Of a DNA stretch of 64,000 nt, positions 47,307-55,970 are shown one piece after another. The DNA is from Candidatus Accumulibacter conexus. GTDB lineage: Bacteria; Pseudomonadota; Gammaproteobacteria; Burkholderiales; Rhodocyclaceae. The stretch is taken from contig JAGFNJ010000018.1 of the NCBI GenBank assembly GCA_017592775.1, forward strand, positions 21,738 through 85,737. The letters are read 5' to 3'. A program made the translations under genes and the position numbers. Numbering within the stretch: the stretch's first letter is position 1; every line of letters starts with the position of its first letter. The notes under the pieces were generated by a model. It worked only from the letters and a program-made list of their open reading frames with translations, was not told the DNA's origin and made no database searches.

Positions 47307-47838
47307 CGGCCGGCGCGGCGAACGCGATGGCAGCGGCCCGCAACGGCTTGCGTGCATCGAACTGGTTCTCGAACTCTGCCTCGAACCAGGCGCCGGCCGG
47401 GACATCCGGGTGCACCCACAACTGCAGGACAAACGTGTGCGACAGCCGCGACGGTTGCCACTCGTCGCAGGTGACGCCGGTACCCAGAGTCCGCATGTAT
47501 TGCGAGGTCGCATTCTCGGGCAACGGCTCGACCGCGACGCCGCTCGCCTTGCCCGGCCACCGCGCCGCGTCGCGCTGCGCGCGCGCCGCTGCGGCCGCCT
47601 CGACCGTCTGCCGTTCGCGCTCCGCCCGCTGCCGCGCCTCGTCGACCTGCCGTGGCGTCGGCACTGGCGCACACGGAACCTCGCTCGCCTGCGCGTCCTC
47701 GGCCGGCACATCGGAAAAATGGACCTGGCCCTGCCTGTCCACCCACCGGTAAACCTTCTGCGCCGCCGCCCGGCTATACTGCGCCCTCCCGCGCCCGTAC
47801 CCACACCTTTCCCCTGCCCGATGAACTTCGTGAACCAT
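47251..47838 (-). CDS. DUF4124-type protein without a recognisable signal peptide
   Basis: The frame encodes KVYRWVDRQGQVHFSDVP, a clear DUF4124 opening, then an Ala/Arg/Glu-rich helix and a C-terminal globular part with VTCDEWQPSRLSHTFVLQLWVHPDVPAGAWFEAEFENQFD. Such proteins normally have a signal peptide right before the DUF4124 unit, but the 30 codons upstream (from ATG 47838) are Gly/Arg-rich. The 5' end also overlaps the nnrS start region. It may be N-terminally damaged or start at a position I cannot identify. The 3' end overlaps the rluA-type gene by 56 bp. Confidence 0.5.
   Translation of the reverse strand: MVHEVHRAGERCGYGRGRAQYSRAAAQKVYRWVDRQGQVHFSDVPAEDAQASEVPCAPVPTPRQVDEARQRAERERQTVEAAAAARAQRDAARWPGKASGVAVEPLPENATSQYMRTLGTGVTCDEWQPSRLSHTFVLQLWVHPDVPAGAWFEAEFENQFDARKPLRAAAIAFAAPAVRTAPASPRRAACRWRDG
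47775..47780 (+). promoter_or_regulatory. Possible nnrS -10 box
   Basis: TATACT (5 of 6 to consensus) 40 bp before the nnrS ATG. No convincing -35. Confidence 0.35.
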
Positions 47839-48981
47839 CCCCTCTGGCTGGTCGGCTTCCGCCCCTTCTTCACCCTCGCCTGCCTCGCCGGCCTCAGCCT
47901 GCCGGTCGTCTGGGCGCTGATGCTCGCCGGCACGATCGCGCCGCCACCGGCGCCGTTCTCGCCCAGCCAGTGGCACGCGCACGAGATGTTCTTCGGCTTC
48001 GGCTGGGCGGTTCTCGGCGGCTTCCTGCTCACCGCCAGCAAGAACTGGGTGAAGGTCCGCGGCTACCACGGCCTGCCGCTGATCATCCTCGTCGCCGCCT
48101 GGCTGCTCGAGCGCGCCGGCATGTGGTTTGCCGGCGCGCTGCCGCCGCTCGTCTTCCGCCTCGGCAGCAACCTCTTCCTCACCAGCATCGTCGGCATGCT
48201 GCTGTGGACGCTGCTGCGCCACCGCGACACCGATTCGTTCCGCGACAACCATTTCTTCCTCATCATCCTGCCGCTGTTCCTGGTCGCCAAGAACCTGCTG
48301 CTCGGCAGCGAATCGTTCGCCGCCGGCGCGGCGATGACGCTGGCGCTGTTCCGCGTCGCCTTCCTCGTCATGCTCGAGCGGACCGTCACCCAGTTCATGA
48401 AGAACGCGCTCGGCGCCGACATCCTGCGCAACCCGCTGCTCGACGGGTCGATCAAGCTGCTGGCCCTGCTGCTCGTCGCCGGCAGCCTGCTGCCGCCGGC
48501 CTTCAGCGCGGCGCTGTCGCTGCTGCTGGCGCTGCTGCTCGCCATCCGCTTCGCCTGCTGGCAGCCGCAGCGGGCCCTGCGGCGGCTGGAAATCGGCATC
48601 ATGTACCTCGGCTACCTGGCGATCGTCGCGCAACTCGTGCTGCAGGGCAGCGAACTGCTGGCGCCGCCACCGTGGCTCGGCTCGCTCGCGACGCACGTGT
48701 TCACCTTCGGCGCCATGGGGCTGATCATCCCGGCGATGCTGATCCGCATCTGCAAGGGCCATACCGGCCGGCCGCTGGTCTTCGACCGGCTCGATCGCAG
48801 CGTGCTGTGGATCATGATCGCCGGCTTCGTCATCCGCATCGTCGTGTCGCAGCTCGACCCCGGCCACTACCTGCTCTGGATCCAGCTCGCCGCCGCCTGC
48901 TGGTTCGCCTGCTTCACGCTCCTCGCCTGGCGGTACATCCCCATTCTCGTCAAGCCGCGGGCGGACGGCAGGGAGCACTGA
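47821..48981 (+). CDS. nnrS: NnrS family haem/copper-type membrane protein
   Basis: A 386-residue inner-membrane protein with about 12 hydrophobic helices. NHPLWLVGFRPFFTLA is the usual NnrS N-terminus; the HAHEMFFGFGWAVLGGFLLTA stretch has the conserved His pair thought to bind metal. NnrS is co-regulated with denitrification and relieves nitric-oxide stress. It appears to be a single gene here. Start chosen at ATG 47821; the frame is open upstream only through shadow sequence. Confidence 0.92.
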   Translation: MNFVNHPLWLVGFRPFFTLACLAGLSLPVVWALMLAGTIAPPPAPFSPSQWHAHEMFFGFGWAVLGGFLLTASKNWVKVRGYHGLPLIILVAAWLLERAGMWFAGALPPLVFRLGSNLFLTSIVGMLLWTLLRHRDTDSFRDNHFFLIILPLFLVAKNLLLGSESFAAGAAMTLALFRVAFLVMLERTVTQFMKNALGADILRNPLLDGSIKLLALLLVAGSLLPPAFSAALSLLLALLLAIRFACWQPQRALRRLEIGIMYLGYLAIVAQLVLQGSELLAPPPWLGSLATHVFTFGAMGLIIPAMLIRICKGHTGRPLVFDRLDRSVLWIMIAGFVIRIVVSQLDPGHYLLWIQLAAACWFACFTLLAWRYIPILVKPRADGREH

Positions 48982-49134
48982 ACGACGCTTGCGCCGAGGT
49001 CGGCCCATGCTACACTTTGCCCATGCGCACCACAGGAACTCCGTTGCGTGTCTGCCAGCGAAAAGTTCCCGCCGAAGCCTGTGCCACTTGTCGCGGCCAC
49101 CATTCGCCGCCAACGCCATGCGACCACCACTCTG

Positions 49135-49593
49135 ATGATCCGAGCCAGGGAACAGGGTTTCACGCTTTTTGAAATAGTGATCGCGATGATCATCGTCGGT
49201 GCGCTCGCCGCCATCGCCATCCCGAGCTATCGGGACTATGTCGAGAAGGCAAGGATTTCCAAGGCAAAAATGGAAATCGCCGCGATCGCGGCCAGTCTGA
49301 AGCGCCATTGGGACGACAACAGACAATACCCGGCGAACCTGAACGTCCTCGGCCCCTTGCCGAACGATCCCTGGAACAATCCCTATCAATACCTGGCGAT
49401 CGACATCGTGCCGGCGCCGAACAGGGGAGAACTGCGCAAGGACAAGAACCTGAACCCGCTCAACAGCGACTTCGACCTCTACAGCATGGGCAAGGATGGC
49501 CGAACGGTGAAGCCACTGACCGGTGCGATGGCCCGGGATGACGTCGTGCGCGCGGACAATGGCCGTTTCATTGGCCTGGCGACGGATCACTAG
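49135..49593 (+). CDS. GspG/PilE-like pseudopilin
   Basis: A 152-residue type IV pilin-like protein. MIRAREQG is a short leader cleaved before FTLFEIVIAMIIVGALAAIAIPSY, the N-methylated hydrophobic helix with the conserved Glu5. The globular part has PNDPWNNPYQYL, typical of GspG major pseudopilins. The usual type II secretion or pilus genes are not adjacent. The longer frame upstream is ignored because the leader peptidase site fixes the start. Its 3' end overlaps the next gene, a GGDEF-EAL protein. Confidence 0.88.
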   Translation: MIRAREQGFTLFEIVIAMIIVGALAAIAIPSYRDYVEKARISKAKMEIAAIAASLKRHWDDNRQYPANLNVLGPLPNDPWNNPYQYLAIDIVPAPNRGELRKDKNLNPLNSDFDLYSMGKDGRTVKPLTGAMARDDVVRADNGRFIGLATDH

Positions 49594-52399
49594 GATCGGG
49601 AATCGCCCCGCTCGGGCCATCCCTGGTCTTCCCGGAACGGCCCTGCGCAGTCGCGTGGCGCAGCGGCTGTTGCTGCTGTTCCTGTTCGCGGCCATGCTGC
49701 CGGCGACCGGCCTGGGACTGCTGGTCTACCATCAGGCGAGCGACACCCTGCTCGCGCTCAACTACCGAAGCCTCGAGGCGCACGCGAAAGGTCTCGGCAT
49801 GAGCCTCGTTCAGCGGCTGGTCTGGCGTGCCGAGACGCTCCACCTGCAACTCGCGGCGCAGACCGATGAGGCCAGCCAGAAGCCGGACGACCGCAACCCG
49901 CTGCTGCGGAAAGACAGCAGGATCGAGTCACTCGCAGTCGTCGAGCCGGAAACCCTTCTCAAGCTCCGCCCGGGACAACTCGAGCACCTGAAAAAGTCCG
50001 GCGTACTCCTGCAGCTGACGCCTGCAGGCGACGCCCTGATGACCATCGCGCATGCCGGATCCGCGGACCACTTTCAGGTCATGGTCGCCGGTGAACGTCT
50101 CTGGCAACACGATAACGAAAATGAAACCTACTGCGTCCTGACCCTGGCGGGGCAACCGCTGCATTGCTCGCCCGGGCTCCCGGTGCCGCCCCCGGCGCGC
50201 TGGTCTGTCGACGAGCGACAGGCCAGGCACGCGGGCGTCTTCGCGTGGGAGGTGAACGGCGAAGAACAACTGGCAGCATTCTGGCACGTTCCGCTGACGG
50301 CTACCTTTGCTCACGAAGGGCTGGTCGTGGTCGTCAGCGACAGCCGCGCGAACGCGCTGGCCGCGCTGACGCAGTTCCGCATGCTGTTCCCCGCGGTCGC
50401 CGTCCTTGCCATGGCGATGGCGGTGTGGCTGGCGCTCATCCAGATTCGTCGCCAGATGCGCCCCCTCGAGGATCTGACGCGGCACACCGAGAATCTGGCA
50501 CAAGGAAATTTCGCCAATCGGGTGGAGGTGAGCGGTAACGACGAGTTCTCACGACTGGCTGAGGCATTCAACAGCATGTCGGATCACCTGAACCACAAGT
50601 TCCACCTCCTGCAGGCGCTTGCCGAACTGGATCGAGCGATCCTCAACGTCTCGGAGATGGAGTCGGTCATCCGGCTGCTCTTGCAGCGCACCCCGCAGTG
50701 CCTGCCCTGCGATCTGGCCGGCGTGCTGCGTTTCGACGCCGCCGGTGATCTAGTGGTCTGGGCCATCGACGCCGGGGAGACCGCGCTCGAACAAACGCGT
50801 CGCGTCGGCGGCGACCACGCACTCTGCCGACGCCTCGAGGGCGAGGAGACCGCCCTGCTGCTTGACCTGCGCCAGCCCGATACCCAGGATCTGGCATTCT
50901 TTGCCGATCGCGGCGCCACCCAGGCCGTGCTCTTCCCGGCACATCTCAAAGAACGCTGCGACAGCGTGCTCGTCCTCGCCTATCGCCGGCCACTGCCCGA
51001 CACGGACGAGGTCTGCCAGGCTGGACGCAGCCTGGCAGACCGCCTGGCCTCCGCGGCAGTCAGCATCGCGTGGGGGAACGAACTCTACCGCCAGGCTCAC
51101 TTCGATGCGCTGACGGGTCTGCCCAACCGCACCCTGCTGCGTGACCGTGTCCACCAGTCGCTGCTGCGGGCACAGCGCGGAAAGCTCGCGGTCGCCCTGC
51201 TGCTCATCGACCTCGACAATTTCAAGGATGTCAACGACAGCCTCGGCCACAGCGCCGGTGATGCCCTGCTGGTCTCCTGCGCCGAGAAACTCGCCAAGGT
51301 GGCCCGCCATACCGACACGGTTGCGCGACTCGGCGGCGATGAATTCGTCGTCGTGCTGGTCGATCTGCCCACTCCCGATACCGCGACGATCGTGGACCGC
51401 ATGGCAACCACCCTCAACACCGAACTGGCCCGGCCGGTTGAGCTGCACGCCCGCACCGTCAGCATCGCCGCCAGCATTGGCATCGCCATCTATCCCGACA
51501 ACGGGGCGGACATGGAGGAACTGATGAAGAACGCAGACGCCGCCATGTATCAGTCGAAGCGTGCCGGCCAGGGCGACTACCGCTTCTATTCCGAGCAGCT
51601 CAACGCGGCGGCCAAGGCACGCTTCGAGATGCTGCAGGATCTGCGCAAGGCCTTCGATGACGACGAGTTCTTCCTCGTCTACCAACCCAAGATCGAGGCC
51701 ACGTCCGGCCGTGTCGTCGGCGCCGAGGCGTTGATCCGATGGGCGTCGCCCAGACTGGGGCTGGTTTCTCCGGCGCGCTTCATCCCCCTGATCGACGAGG
51801 TCGGCCTCGATGCCGTCCTTGGCCAGTGGGTCATCGAGACCGCCTGCGCCCAGATGGCGGCATGGGATGCCGACGGGGTGCCGCCGATCTGCGTCTCGGT
51901 CAATGCGTCGCCGGCGCAGTTCCGCTCCAATGCAATCATCTCGCAACTGCGTTCGGCGCTGACGCGAAATGGACTCGAAACGGACCGGCTGGAACTCGAG
52001 ATCCTCGAATCAACGGCCATCGGCAAGGCCGGAGACGTGAATGAAACGCTCGCCGAGTTGCGCGCGATGAACGTCAGCATCGCCCTGGACGACTTCGGCA
52101 CGGGCTATTCTTCGCTGGTCTACCTGACCAATCTGCCGGCCAACGTTCTCAAGATCGATCGCGGCTTCATCACGGACCTGCTGACCGACCAACGCAAACG
52201 GACGATCGTCGGACAGATCATCTCGCTCGCCAAAGCGCTCGGCTTCAAGGTCGTCGCCGAGGGCGTCGAGGAGAGCGAACAGGCGCGCGTGCTCGGCGCC
52301 ATGGGATGCGATCTGTTCCAGGGTTACCTGTTCAGCAAACCGCTTCTGCCGGCTGCCTTCGTCGCCTTCCAGGAGGAACGGGGATCCCGGCTCGTCTAG
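49559..52399 (+). CDS. Membrane GGDEF-EAL protein with HAMP domain
   Basis: Predicted c-di-GMP turnover enzyme and sensor of about 946 residues. A first membrane helix (LLLLFLFAAMLPATGLGLLVY), a periplasmic sensor part of about 230 residues, a second helix (LFPAVAVLAMAMAVWLALI), HAMP, a GAF-like region, then GGDEF (RLGGDEFVVV) and EAL (GAEALIRW, VSVNASPAQF, DDFGTGYSSL, LKIDRGFI, EGVEE, FQGYLFSKPL). Key residues of both enzymatic domains are present. The ATG at 49559 lies inside the pseudopilin gene; TTG 49571 is an alternative. Overlap with the pseudopilin suggests co-expression and a link between pili/secretion and c-di-GMP. Confidence 0.9.
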   Translation: MAVSLAWRRITRIGNRPARAIPGLPGTALRSRVAQRLLLLFLFAAMLPATGLGLLVYHQASDTLLALNYRSLEAHAKGLGMSLVQRLVWRAETLHLQLAAQTDEASQKPDDRNPLLRKDSRIESLAVVEPETLLKLRPGQLEHLKKSGVLLQLTPAGDALMTIAHAGSADHFQVMVAGERLWQHDNENETYCVLTLAGQPLHCSPGLPVPPPARWSVDERQARHAGVFAWEVNGEEQLAAFWHVPLTATFAHEGLVVVVSDSRANALAALTQFRMLFPAVAVLAMAMAVWLALIQIRRQMRPLEDLTRHTENLAQGNFANRVEVSGNDEFSRLAEAFNSMSDHLNHKFHLLQALAELDRAILNVSEMESVIRLLLQRTPQCLPCDLAGVLRFDAAGDLVVWAIDAGETALEQTRRVGGDHALCRRLEGEETALLLDLRQPDTQDLAFFADRGATQAVLFPAHLKERCDSVLVLAYRRPLPDTDEVCQAGRSLADRLASAAVSIAWGNELYRQAHFDALTGLPNRTLLRDRVHQSLLRAQRGKLAVALLLIDLDNFKDVNDSLGHSAGDALLVSCAEKLAKVARHTDTVARLGGDEFVVVLVDLPTPDTATIVDRMATTLNTELARPVELHARTVSIAASIGIAIYPDNGADMEELMKNADAAMYQSKRAGQGDYRFYSEQLNAAAKARFEMLQDLRKAFDDDEFFLVYQPKIEATSGRVVGAEALIRWASPRLGLVSPARFIPLIDEVGLDAVLGQWVIETACAQMAAWDADGVPPICVSVNASPAQFRSNAIISQLRSALTRNGLETDRLELEILESTAIGKAGDVNETLAELRAMNVSIALDDFGTGYSSLVYLTNLPANVLKIDRGFITDLLTDQRKRTIVGQIISLAKALGFKVVAEGVEESEQARVLGAMGCDLFQGYLFSKPLLPAAFVAFQEERGSRLV

Positions 52400-52448
52400 C
52401 CACCAGCAGCGCCGCTCCGAACCCGTCCCGGCATCCGGGCGGTTCGCC

Positions 52449-53627
52449 CTACCCCCGCGGCAGCCGCAGCAGCAGGACGAGCGCCGCCACCCACACCGCC
52501 ACCGGCAGCCATTCGAGCGGCGCTCCCGCGGCGCCGCCGCCGGCAGCCGCCAGGCTCAGCCGCGACATCGCCGCCACCGCCAGCGTCGCCATCAACGCAC
52601 CGGTGTGACGGCCGCTCTGCAGCGGATCGCCACGCTCGGCAGCAACGCCGATCGAGGTGCAGAGGATGCAGCCCCAGAGCGCACCGACGACGAACTGGCT
52701 CGGCAACAGGACGACCAATGAACCGGCGAGCGCTGCGCTGCCGAGTGCCAGCGCGCCGCCGGCCGCCGACAGTTGCAGCACCGCCAGCGCGCCGCGCGCG
52801 CGGACGAGCCGGCCGACCGCCAGCAGCCCGATGCTGAAGCCGGCCCAGAAGACCGGCAGCAGCCACGGCAACAGCGCCGGGTCGGCCAGGCGCCTGAACT
52901 GCGCGGCCGAGTTGATCGCCGTATGCACCTGCTGGCCGAAGGCGAACAACAGCGCGATCAGCAGCAGGACACTCCAGCCGGCGGCATGCGCGCGCCGGCC
53001 GCCGGCGACGTCCGCCACCGGCTGCGGCGGCGGCAGCGCCCGTTCGACGGCGGCCAGCGCCAGCGCCGTCACGCCCACCGCCAGCGCGCTGAGGGCAAAG
53101 GGCAGCGCCGGATCGACCCCCTTGAGGACGATCGCCAGGTACGGCGCCAGCGCCGACGCGACCGCCAGGCCGAGCAACTGGATGCCGGCGAGGCGCGGCA
53201 TCGCCGCGCGCGCGGCGTGCCGCGACAGCAGGACGTAGGGCGGCGCCCGCAGCGCTGCCGAAGCGGCGACCCAGACGGCGGTGGCGAGCAGGAAGACCGC
53301 CGGCGTCGCCGCCAGCCAAGGCAGCAGCAGCATCGCCACCGCCGCCACCGCCGACACCAGGACGAGCATCGCGCCGATCCGCCGCAGCGCGGCGCGCGCC
53401 CGGTCGACGGCAACGCCGATCGACCAGTCGGCGAGCGCGAAAAGCAACTGGTCGGCCGCCAGCAGCCAGGGCAGATGCCCCTTGTCCACCCCGCCGCGCG
53501 CCAGCAGTTCGGGCAGGAAGATGACGTAGACCACCCAGCCGAGCGAGAAGAAGAACTCGACGCCGGCAAGCAGCCAGGCGGCGCGGCTGGCGGCGGAGTC
53601 GCTGGAAGAACAGGTCGGCGTGGGCAT
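52449..53627 (-). CDS. MFS transporter
   Basis: A 392-residue inner-membrane carrier with about 12 predicted helices in two halves of six, separated by a charged loop (ERALPPPQPVADVAGGRRAHA). SLGWVVYVIFLPELLARGGVDKGHLPWLL resembles the first two helices of MFS members. No substrate-specific motif is recognised. The start is uncertain between ATG 53627 and 53636, both near a GAGG site. It is convergent with the GGDEF-EAL gene. Confidence 0.78.
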   Translation of the reverse strand: MPTPTCSSSDSAASRAAWLLAGVEFFFSLGWVVYVIFLPELLARGGVDKGHLPWLLAADQLLFALADWSIGVAVDRARAALRRIGAMLVLVSAVAAVAMLLLPWLAATPAVFLLATAVWVAASAALRAPPYVLLSRHAARAAMPRLAGIQLLGLAVASALAPYLAIVLKGVDPALPFALSALAVGVTALALAAVERALPPPQPVADVAGGRRAHAAGWSVLLLIALLFAFGQQVHTAINSAAQFRRLADPALLPWLLPVFWAGFSIGLLAVGRLVRARGALAVLQLSAAGGALALGSAALAGSLVVLLPSQFVVGALWGCILCTSIGVAAERGDPLQSGRHTGALMATLAVAAMSRLSLAAAGGGAAGAPLEWLPVAVWVAALVLLLRLPRG

Positions 53628-53739
53628 GACCGTCATCCTCGCAGCAAAAGCCCGCGAGGCCAAGAGTCCTGGCAGCGGGTGGCGCGGGGGAGCGGGTTCC
53701 CGACGGGCAACGGATCGGCATCGGTCGCCTGGCGCCGGA

Positions 53740-54040
53740 GCGGAATGATGTCCGGCAAGCGCTGCGCGCGCGGCAGCTTGATCAGACCGGGTGGCGCCCA
53801 GGGCTTTCTCAGCACGTGCTCGTAGTGGAACTTGAGCACGTACAGATCGAGCTTTACCGAACTCCGGGAGTGCGTCTCGCGCAGGTCTGTGAACCGATCA
53901 ACCAGGTCGACCTCGATGGGACCGTCGATCTGATGATGGAAGCAGTTTCCCGCCCGGCGGATGGCGCGCGCATACGCCTCGACCGTCTTCGGCTGCAAGC
54001 CCTTGAGCTTCGGGTACAGCACGCCCTCCTTCTCAAGATC
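53740..54040 (-). pseudogene. N-terminal fragment of a tyrosine recombinase (IS91-associated integrase type)
   Basis: The minus-strand translation KLKGLQPKTVEAYARAIRRAG..., LVDRFTDLRETHS, VKLDLYVLKFHYEHVLRKPW and RAQRLPDII follows the SAM-like core-binding domain of short integrases that accompany IS91-like elements. The frame then loses similarity before the catalytic domain, so only about 100 of some 300 residues remain. No Arg-His-Arg-Tyr catalytic residues are left. It marks an old mobile-element scar next to the toxin-antitoxin remnant. Confidence 0.65.
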
Positions 54041-54112
54041 GGTCGCTGCGACCCTATCGCATGGCGCGACGCTCGCAGTACAATCTTGGCCATAGCTACG
54101 GAGGCATTGGCC

Positions 54113-54337
54113 ATGGGAAATCAACTCGAATTCCTCGAAGCTGAGGCACTGAAGCTAACGGCGGGCGAGCGCGCTGCTTTGGCACGAATCGTACTCGCCA
54201 GTCTCGACGAGGATGCCGACATCGAGGAAGCTTGGGGCCTTGAAACGGAGCGCCGGATTGCTGACATCGAGCGTGGAGCGGCACAGGTCATACCAATTGC
54301 CGACGCGCTTGCTCAGCCCGACTGCCGCCCTGCGTAG
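54113..54337 (+). CDS. Addiction-module antitoxin-like protein
   Basis: A 74-residue protein that resembles short antitoxins of the TIGR02574 type: LEAEALKLTAGERAALARIVLASLDEDADIEEAW, then ERRIADIERGAAQVIPIADAL. These normally end in a VAR/LRKYG-like tail and pair with a RelE/ParE toxin. Here the tail is PDCRPA, and the next frame is an N-truncated PIN toxin, so the 3' end may be a deletion junction. GGAGG lies 8 bases before the ATG. Confidence 0.7.
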   Translation: MGNQLEFLEAEALKLTAGERAALARIVLASLDEDADIEEAWGLETERRIADIERGAAQVIPIADALAQPDCRPA

Positions 54338-54338
54338 A

Positions 54339-54623
54339 TTGGACGCAGTGCGCGAGTTTTCGTCATTGGCTATCAACGAGCAAGCCATTGAGATTGCGGA
54401 ATCACTGCTGGCGCTGAGCATCGTCCCGAAGAAAGCGGCTGAAGATGCCTTGCATATTGCAATTGCTACTGCCCACGGCATGGATTTCTTGCTGACATGG
54501 AACTGCCTCCATATCGCCAATCCGATGATTCAGGCACGAATCGCAGCCCATCTGGAAAGCATTGGCTTGCTGCTACCATTCGTTTGCACACCGGAAGAAC
54601 TGCTGGGAAAAGAAAGTGAATGA
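54339..54623 (+). pseudogene. C-terminal half of a PIN-domain (VapC-like) toxin
   Basis: The frame gives LDAVREFSSLAINEQAIEIAESLLA..., AEDALHIAIATAHGMDFLLTWNCLHIANP and CTPEELLGK, the second half of PIN-domain toxins, with the conserved Asp and TWNCxHIAN stretch. The first 70 or so residues, including the first catalytic Asp, are missing, so it should be inactive. It begins 2 bp after the antitoxin stop, at a TTG codon. It overlaps the following small gene. Confidence 0.65.
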
Positions 54624-54816
54624 CGAGATCATCGTTGAGGTAAGGGCAATCAAGGAGGCGTTGGCCGAAGAATCTGGCTTTGACATCCGGCGCATTGCCG
54701 CGGAGATTCGAAAATCGGAAATTCAAAGCGAAGCGGAGGGCTGGAGACACATCGCTGCCCCGTTACGGCTGTTGCCCAACTCTGCATTCCGGCGGACTCG
54801 CTTCGCTCACCGCTGA
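54616..54816 (+). CDS. Small partner gene of the PIN module
   Basis: From GTG 54616, 66 residues: NDEIIVEVRAIKEALAEESGFDIRRIAAEIRKSE is typical of short proteins encoded just after PIN toxins of this kind. The frame overlaps the PIN stop (GTGAATGA). Its last 20 residues, translated from LLPNSAFRRTRFAHR, come from an attC-like sequence rather than from the gene proper, so the natural C-terminus is probably shorter. Confidence 0.5.
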   Translation: MNDEIIVEVRAIKEALAEESGFDIRRIAAEIRKSEIQSEAEGWRHIAAPLRLLPNSAFRRTRFAHR

Positions 54817-54831
54817 AATTGAACGTTGACC
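54774..54831 (+). repeat. attC-like recombination site (integron cassette end)
   Basis: GCCCAAC (54774-54780) fits the RYYYAAC box. GTTGACC (54825-54831) fits GTTRRRY with one mismatch. The arms between them (AACTCTGCATTCCGGCGG and CCGCTGAAATTGAACGTT) pair imperfectly, as attC sites do. The 58-bp length is at the low end of attC sizes. It lies at the 3' end of a toxin-antitoxin module, a common cassette cargo. No integron integrase is visible. Confidence 0.45.
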
Positions 54832-54847
54832 AGCAAGGAACCGCGGT

Positions 54848-55900
54848 ATGCAAGTGACGCGCTCAGCGATCAGCGAAGCGGTGGCCGGCGGCATTCTGGG
54901 CGACCAACACGCGCGATCGCTGTGGAACTTCCGGACCCAGAGAGAGCGGGAGACGCCCGCGTTCAGGCCGGCCGACATTCTGTACTACCTGGGCGGGCTG
55001 GTCGCGATCGGCGCCATGACGCTGTTCATGACGCTTGGCGGGGAGCGATTTGGTGGTGGTGGCCTGATGCTGATCTCATCGATCTACTGCGTTGTCGCGC
55101 TTGGCCTTGCCGAATTCCTGCTCGCCCGCCGCGACCTCGCAATTCCCGCCGGGATTGCTGCAACACTCGCCGTCGTCATGGTTCCGCTGGCAGTTTACGG
55201 GGGCCACCATTCCCTGGGCTTCTGGCCATCGGATGACGCAAGAGCGTGGGCCTATCGTGACTACCATACACACATCGACTGGCGCTGGCTGATGATGCTC
55301 GCGACACTCGCCGCGGGGGTCGTAGCCCTTTGGCGCTACCGTCTTCCGTTCCTGGTCATGCCGAGTGCGGTAATGCTTTGGTACATGAGCATGGACCTTG
55401 CTCCGTTCCTGTTTGGCGGCGACTCGACCGCATTCTTTTCCGATCGCGGAAAGCTCGTGTCCATGTATTTCGGCCTGGCGATGACCGTGCTCGCGTTGCG
55501 GGCGGATGCTCGCTCCCGCAACTCGAAAGACTTTGCATTTTGGCTGTATGGCTTTACTGTTCTCACGTTCTGGGGTGGATTGAGCAGTATGCGTGCGCAT
55601 GACGAGCTGAACGGATTTCTCTACTGCTGTGTGAATCTGCTCATGATCGCCATTGGTGCAGCGCTGTCCCGTGGAATTTTCGCTGTCTTCGGCGGCCTTG
55701 GCGTCGCGCTCTATCTGGGCCATCTCTCACACACGATCTTCAAGGGCAGCATGCTGTTCCCGGTGGCACTTGCCGCCATCGGGCTGGCCATCATTGCCGT
55801 CGGGGTCTATTGGCAGCGCCACGAGGAAGCCATTGGGCATCGGCTCCGCACCCTGATTCCTGCGCGCGTTCGTGAACTCATTGCGCATCGAGCCGCATGA
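54848..55900 (+). CDS. Polytopic membrane protein (DUF2157-like)
   Basis: A 350-residue protein with about 9-10 hydrophobic helices. The cytosolic N-terminus (ISEAVAGGILGDQHARSLWNF...) and the first helices (ILYYLGGLVAIGAMTLFMTLG) resemble DUF2157-type membrane proteins of unknown function. No enzymatic motif is seen. It starts 16 bp past the attC-like site and is followed by a DUF1254 gene after 70 bp. Confidence 0.7.
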   Translation: MQVTRSAISEAVAGGILGDQHARSLWNFRTQRERETPAFRPADILYYLGGLVAIGAMTLFMTLGGERFGGGGLMLISSIYCVVALGLAEFLLARRDLAIPAGIAATLAVVMVPLAVYGGHHSLGFWPSDDARAWAYRDYHTHIDWRWLMMLATLAAGVVALWRYRLPFLVMPSAVMLWYMSMDLAPFLFGGDSTAFFSDRGKLVSMYFGLAMTVLALRADARSRNSKDFAFWLYGFTVLTFWGGLSSMRAHDELNGFLYCCVNLLMIAIGAALSRGIFAVFGGLGVALYLGHLSHTIFKGSMLFPVALAAIGLAIIAVGVYWQRHEEAIGHRLRTLIPARVRELIAHRAA

Positions 55901-55970
55901 GCCCCCCAGTCGGAATGCGACGTGCTGCCGAGGTCGAGATGATCATGTGCCGAAGAAAGGAGAAGAGGAA

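Noticed and set aside
47251-49695. An 814-codon minus-strand frame
   Set aside because: Most of it is antisense to nnrS and the pseudopilin gene with Gln/Glu/Arg-rich filler. Only the last part (47251-47838) has domain character, and only that part was kept.
53740-54040. An integron integrase (IntI) fragment
   Set aside because: The wording KTVEAYARAIRR and HVLRKPW fits IS91-associated integrases better than the RTEQAY and VLP patterns of IntI, despite the nearby attC-like site.
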